NCBI GenBank assembly: GCA_003555285.1
Contig: PWGH01000059.1
Coordinates: forward strand, 1 to 31,871
DNA: 31,871 nucleotides
Direction of reading: 5' to 3'
From: Thioalkalivibrio sp.
GTDB lineage: Bacteria; Pseudomonadota; Gammaproteobacteria; Ectothiorhodospirales; Ectothiorhodospiraceae
Numbering within the stretch: the first letter of the stretch is position 1; each line of letters starts with the position of its first letter. The translations under genes were made by a program, and so were the position numbers. Positions 30,295 to 31,871 of the stretch are shown in pieces. The notes under the pieces were generated by a model. It saw nothing but the letters and a program-made list of their open reading frames with translations. It made no database searches and was not told where the DNA came from.

Positions 30295-31871
30295 ATGGAT
30301 TCCGCAGAAACCCTGATCGCCCGCTACGCGCAGGAATATCAGAAACGCCAGGAAGCGGAGATGCCGCTCGCGGCGTATCTGGAGGCCTGTGCCAACGACC
30401 CCATGCTGTACGCGAGCGCTGCCGAGCGCCTGGTCGCCGCCATTGGCGAACCGCGAATCGTCGATACGGCCAAGGACGAGCGCCTGGGCCGCATGTTCCT
30501 GAACCGGACGATCAAGGTCTATCCCGCCTTCGAGGACTTCTTCGGCATGGAGGAGACCGTCGAGCGCATCGTCGGATTCTTCCGGTACGCGGCCCAGGGC
30601 CTGGAGGAACGCAAGCAGATCCTGTACCTGCTGGGGCCGGTGGGAGGCGGCAAGTCCTCGCTGGCCGAGCGTCTGAAGACCCTGATGGAGAAGTACCCGA
30701 TCTATGTGCTGAAGGCGGGCGACGAGGTCTCACCGGTCTTCGAGAGTCCGCTTGGCCTGTTCGATCCGGATACCCACGGCACCGAGCTCGAAAGCCGCTT
30801 TGGCATCCCCAAACGCCGCCTGACCGGCCTAATCTCCCCATGGGCGGTCAAACGCCTGGACGAATTCGGCGGTGAGCTCTCGCGCTTCACCGTGGTCCGC
30901 CTCTATCCGTCGAAGCTGCGCCTGACGGCGATCGCGAAGACCGAGCCCGGCGACGAGAACAATCAGGACATCTCCTCGCTGGTGGGCAAGGTGGACATTC
31001 GCAAGCTCGAGCTCTACAGCCAGAACGACACCGATGCCTACAGCTATTCCGGCGGTCTGAACCGGGCCAACCAGGGAATCCTCGAGTTCGTCGAGATGTT
31101 CAAGGCTCCGATCAAGATGCTGCATCCCCTGCTGACGGCCACCCAGGAAACCAACTATGTCGGCACCGAGAACATCGGGGCCATTCCCTTCCAGGGGGTG
31201 ATCCTGGCCCACTCCAACGAGGCCGAGTGGCTGGCGTTTCGCAACAACCGCAGCAACGAGGCCTTTCTGGACCGGATCTCGGTGATCAAGGTGCCCTACT
31301 GCCTGCAGGCCACCGAGGAGCGGCTGATCTACGAGAAACTGATCCGCAGCAGCGAACTGAGCGAGGCCCCCTGCGTGCCCTCAACGCTGGATCTGCTGGC
31401 ACGCTTCTCGGTGCTCACCCGGCTGAAGGAACACGAGAACTCGAGCCTCTACTCCAAGATGCGCGTCTACGACGGTGAGAGCCTGAAGGACACCGATCCC
31501 AAGGCCAAGTCGATGCAGGAATACCGGGACGTCGCCGGTGTGGACGAAGGCATGACCGGCGTCTCGACCCGCTTCGCGTTCAAGGTGCTCTCCGAGACGT
31601 TCAACTACGACAACCGGGAGGTGGCCGCAGACCCGGTGCACCTGCTCTACATGCTGGAACAGGCGATCCGCCGCGAGCAGTTCCCGGACGACACCCAGCG
31701 GCGCTACCTGGAATTCATCAAATCGGAGCTCGCCCCGCGCTATGCGGACTTCATCGGCAACGAGATCCAGAAGGCCTATCTCGAGTCCTACCACGACTTC
31801 GGACAGAACCTCTTCGAGCGCTACGTTACCTATGCCGATGCCTGGATCGAGGACCATGACTTCAAGGATCC
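30295..31871 (+). CDS. prkA: PrkA/YeaG serine protein kinase, 3' end cut by window edge
   Basis: About 525 of the usual roughly 640 codons are present. The sequence is colinear with PrkA/YeaG: N-terminal MPLAAYLEACANDPMLYASA, FEDFFGMEETVERIVGFFRY, the AAA-type P-loop LLGPVGGGKSSLAERLK near 110-126, then SPLGLFDP, TAIAKTEPGDENNQDIS, GLNRANQGILEFVEMFK and FLDRISVIKVPYCL. PrkA proteins are AAA+ ATPases with serine kinase activity linked to starvation, nitrogen stress or sporulation, usually followed by DUF444 (YeaH) and SpoVR genes, which would lie beyond the edge. ATG 30295 has GAGGAG upstream, though at a long spacing of about 11 nt. No clear sigma-54 or sigma-70 promoter was found in the 364 nt before it. 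Confidence 0.93.
   Translation, partial: MDSAETLIARYAQEYQKRQEAEMPLAAYLEACANDPMLYASAAERLVAAIGEPRIVDTAKDERLGRMFLNRTIKVYPAFEDFFGMEETVERIVGFFRYAAQGLEERKQILYLLGPVGGGKSSLAERLKTLMEKYPIYVLKAGDEVSPVFESPLGLFDPDTHGTELESRFGIPKRRLTGLISPWAVKRLDEFGGELSRFTVVRLYPSKLRLTAIAKTEPGDENNQDISSLVGKVDIRKLELYSQNDTDAYSYSGGLNRANQGILEFVEMFKAPIKMLHPLLTATQETNYVGTENIGAIPFQGVILAHSNEAEWLAFRNNRSNEAFLDRISVIKVPYCLQATEERLIYEKLIRSSELSEAPCVPSTLDLLARFSVLTRLKEHENSSLYSKMRVYDGESLKDTDPKAKSMQEYRDVAGVDEGMTGVSTRFAFKVLSETFNYDNREVAADPVHLLYMLEQAIRREQFPDDTQRRYLEFIKSELAPRYADFIGNEIQKAYLESYHDFGQNLFERYVTYADAWIEDHDFKD

Overview
The window is GC-rich, gene-dense bacterial chromosome. It most likely comes from a gammaproteobacterium, perhaps a Chromatiales or Ectothiorhodospiraceae-like lineage. 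The evidence is family content: Rnk, YaeQ, LapA, a MinD/FlhG-type ATPase, a PrkA/YeaG kinase, a paired CrcB, a Zrg-like zinc cluster, and strong G/C preference at third codon positions. The species cannot be named from the sequence alone. No rRNA, tRNA, CRISPR array, phage or transposase gene was seen.

Layout. 1-6.5 kb: a CheB/CheR fusion cut by the left edge, a DUF2267 protein, an erythromycin-esterase-family protein, a VIT/CCC1 metal transporter, a DUF2235 hydrolase and a small LapA-like membrane protein. This looks like a stress and envelope group. 6.5-10.6 kb: a divergent signalling pair, a MinD/FlhG-like ATPase with a long C-terminal extension (preceded by an overlapping 40-codon upstream ORF) facing an HDOD-histidine kinase. 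10.7-14.8 kb: single genes, Rnk, an orphan ATP-grasp enzyme, a small membrane protein, YaeQ and a CPBP membrane protease. 14.8-17.4 kb: a translationally coupled lipid-modification pair, a cyclopropane-fatty-acid-synthase-like methyltransferase and a geranylgeranyl-reductase-type flavoprotein. 17.7-21.2 kb: a predicted zinc uptake locus (DUF2796 His-rich protein, ABC ATPase, FtsX-type permease, DUF3299 lipoprotein). 21.2-22.2 kb: two tandem CrcB fluoride-channel subunits. 22.4-24.9 kb: three genes joined by 4-nt overlaps (GT28-type glycosyltransferase, YkoP-like protein, NodB-type deacetylase). 25.0-29.9 kb: mostly small secreted or membrane proteins (Gly/Tyr-rich secreted protein, FKBP-rhodanese fusion, DUF6505-like protein, two tandem 59-residue PLDc_N proteins, a lipoprotein, a hemerythrin-like protein, a DUF302-like protein). 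30.3 kb to the end: the PrkA serine protein kinase, cut by the right edge.

The strongest candidates for undescribed biology are the overlapping glycosyltransferase/YkoP-like/deacetylase operon (a possible amino-sugar glycolipid pathway) and the overlapping CFA-synthase/flavoprotein pair (a possible lipid methylation plus reduction or oxidation module). Next come the periplasmic FKBP-rhodanese fusion and the divergent MinD-like/HDOD-kinase pair. All functional statements rest on motif and family recognition by eye; no database search was run.
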